Origin: Marinobacter koreensis
GTDB taxonomy: Bacteria; Pseudomonadota; Gammaproteobacteria; Pseudomonadales; Oleiphilaceae
Length of the DNA: 64,000 nt
NCBI RefSeq assembly: GCF_023156285.1
Contig: NZ_JAKZAJ010000001.1
Location: 248,001-312,000, forward strand
Direction of reading: 5' to 3'
The notes under the pieces were generated by a model that saw nothing but the letters and a program-made list of their open reading frames with translations, ran no database searches and was not told where the DNA came from. Both the position numbers and the translations under genes were made by a program. Below, piece by piece: positions 63,273 to 64,000 of this stretch (position 1 is the first letter of the stretch; the number at the start of each line of letters is the position of its first letter).

Positions 63273-63473
63273 TTATTTCTTGACGAAGGTGAGGAAGGCG
63301 CCGGCTACGGCCGCCGCCGCTCCGCCGATCAGGTACCACATGGTTTCGTCGGTAAAACGACCGGTCAGCGTTTCGGTCAGCTGATTGCCAACGGATTGAC
63401 TGGCCTGGTACCCGAAATAGAGCAGGCCGATACCCACCACAAGCAATACCAGCCCGATCAGTTTGCTTCCCAT
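63273..63473 (-). CDS. DUF3185 small membrane protein
   Basis: A 66-residue protein with two helices (LIGLVLLVVGIGLLYFGYQAS and MWYLIGGAAAAVAGAFLTFV). The QASQSVGNQLTETLTGRFTDETMW middle matches DUF3185. ATG 63473 has AAGGAG upstream, which sets the start over the longer frame to 63590. Confidence 0.8.
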   Translation of the reverse strand: MGSKLIGLVLLVVGIGLLYFGYQASQSVGNQLTETLTGRFTDETMWYLIGGAAAAVAGAFLTFVKK

Positions 63474-63677
63474 GACAGTCTCCTTGTAAGGCATAAATTG
63501 CTGATAATTCCGGGAATCTTGACACTGGCCGCGCTGCCGGGCAAGAGCGCTTCGGATTTTTTGCGGCGTCTGCTCAGGGCGTTCCGGCATTGACAGACAT
63601 GCCCACTGAGCTAAAGCTTGTGTCAGGCAACGGTTGGACGCGCGATAGCTTTATCGCCATCAATAGCAGGTTCGGGC

Positions 63678-64000
63678 ATGGACGATCACGGAGTTTCTTC
63701 AGTCATCTCTCTGGATGGCCTGCAATGTCTGCTGGATGCATTGGCCAGGCGAGGGTATCAGGTGGTGGGGCCAAGAGTTCGCGACCAGGCCATCGTGTAT
63801 GACGAGCTCTCCCGGGTTGAAGAGCTTCCCGCCGGGTGGACCGATGAGCAGGACGGCGGCCACTACCGGCTCAAGCGTCGCAACGATCAGGCCCTGTTTG
63901 GCTATGCGGTGGGGCCGCATAGCTGGAAGCAATTTCTGCATCCGCCCCGGGTTGGACTGTGGCAGGCAACGGTTGTTAATGAGGACCGTCTACACTTTGA
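63678..64000 (+). CDS. Start of an iron-sulfur 4Fe-4S dicluster protein (cut by window end)
   Basis: The first 107 residues of a larger protein starting [20 protein letters not shown], continuing [21 protein letters not shown] and ending at the window edge. This N-terminus matches the sulfhydrogenase-beta-like/Fer4_22 proteins that carry 4Fe-4S clusters further downstream; no cysteine cluster is visible yet. The rest lies beyond the window. Confidence 0.7.
   Translation, partial: MDDHGVSSVISLDGLQCLLDALARRGYQVVGPRVRDQAIVYDELSRVEELPAGWTDEQDGGHYRLKRRNDQALFGYAVGPHSWKQFLHPPRVGLWQATVVNEDRLHF

Noticed and set aside
1..64000. CRISPR arrays or complete insertion sequences
   Set aside because: No regularly spaced repeat array, transposase gene or terminal inverted repeats were found; the GGGACAG repeats are irregularly spaced and lack spacers.

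Overview
The window looks like a chromosomal segment of a marine, hydrocarbon-degrading gammaproteobacterium, most likely Marinobacter or a close relative. The main reasons are a CYP153A-type alkane hydroxylase with its ferredoxin and an AraC regulator (37668-40666), an AlmA-like flavin monooxygenase with its own AraC regulator (45958-49427), and many proteins typical of that group (RadD, YtoQ, DUF2780, DUF6635, CurA-like reductase). Most of the window is GC-rich, densely coded housekeeping and metabolic DNA. No rRNA, tRNA, CRISPR array or complete insertion sequence was seen, and no gap longer than about 300 bases.

The exception is 795-7698. This is a visibly AT-richer, six-gene, one-strand operon that reads as a defence island. 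It encodes a DndC-like PP-loop/FeS sulfurtransferase, a 66-residue small protein, a DndD-like SMC ATPase, a DndE-like domain fused to an FtsK motor, a compact ABC/AAA ATPase, and a DUF4435 (TOPRIM-like) protein. It therefore appears to carry the core of DNA phosphorothioation (DndC, D, E) without DndA, DndB or the usual DptFGH/DndFGH or SspE restriction genes. In their place is an ATPase+DUF4435 pair resembling the PARIS (AriA/AriB) layout. This is the best candidate for a little-described system here. It is bracketed by copies, in opposite orientation, of a short dispersed repeat with core CCGGGACAGATYTATTTTC, found eight times in the first 17 kb and not seen by eye afterwards. Two copies supply the stop codons of neighbouring genes.

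Layout: HupE/UreJ permease (9-584); Dnd-like island (795-7698); a mosaic of single genes interspersed with repeats (NYN-LOTUS protein, tautomerase, YfcE-like phosphodiesterase, an apparently 5'-truncated gene, epimerase, NnrU, 5'-nucleotidase, LysR, thioredoxin, DUF3010, SEC-C protein, cold-shock/DUF1294 protein, HigBA toxin-antitoxin; 7951-17140); a MOSC/deoxyribosyltransferase/SDR operon (18150-19932); RadD helicase; small lipoproteins; SlyD; universal stress protein; two GGDEF proteins; MgtC; an orphan PAAR spike protein; patatin; amidohydrolase and chemoreceptor (20115-35513). YqeY, a VWA protein and a DnaJ protein follow, then the CYP153A region, a four-gene overlapping CsgG/lipoprotein operon (40780-43070), GST, membrane proteins, the AlmA region, an SDR/TetR pair with a clear operator, CPA1 antiporter, Kup potassium transporter and oxidoreductases (to 57468). 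The last part carries YtoQ, SDR, HDAC-like hydrolase, ArfB, a third GGDEF protein, a LysR/DUF1127 pair, DUF3185 and the start of an iron-sulfur protein cut by the window end.

Several start codons were moved from the longest possible reading frame using Shine-Dalgarno spacing and family N-termini; each case is noted. All family assignments come from reading the translated sequences against remembered family motifs; no database search was run.
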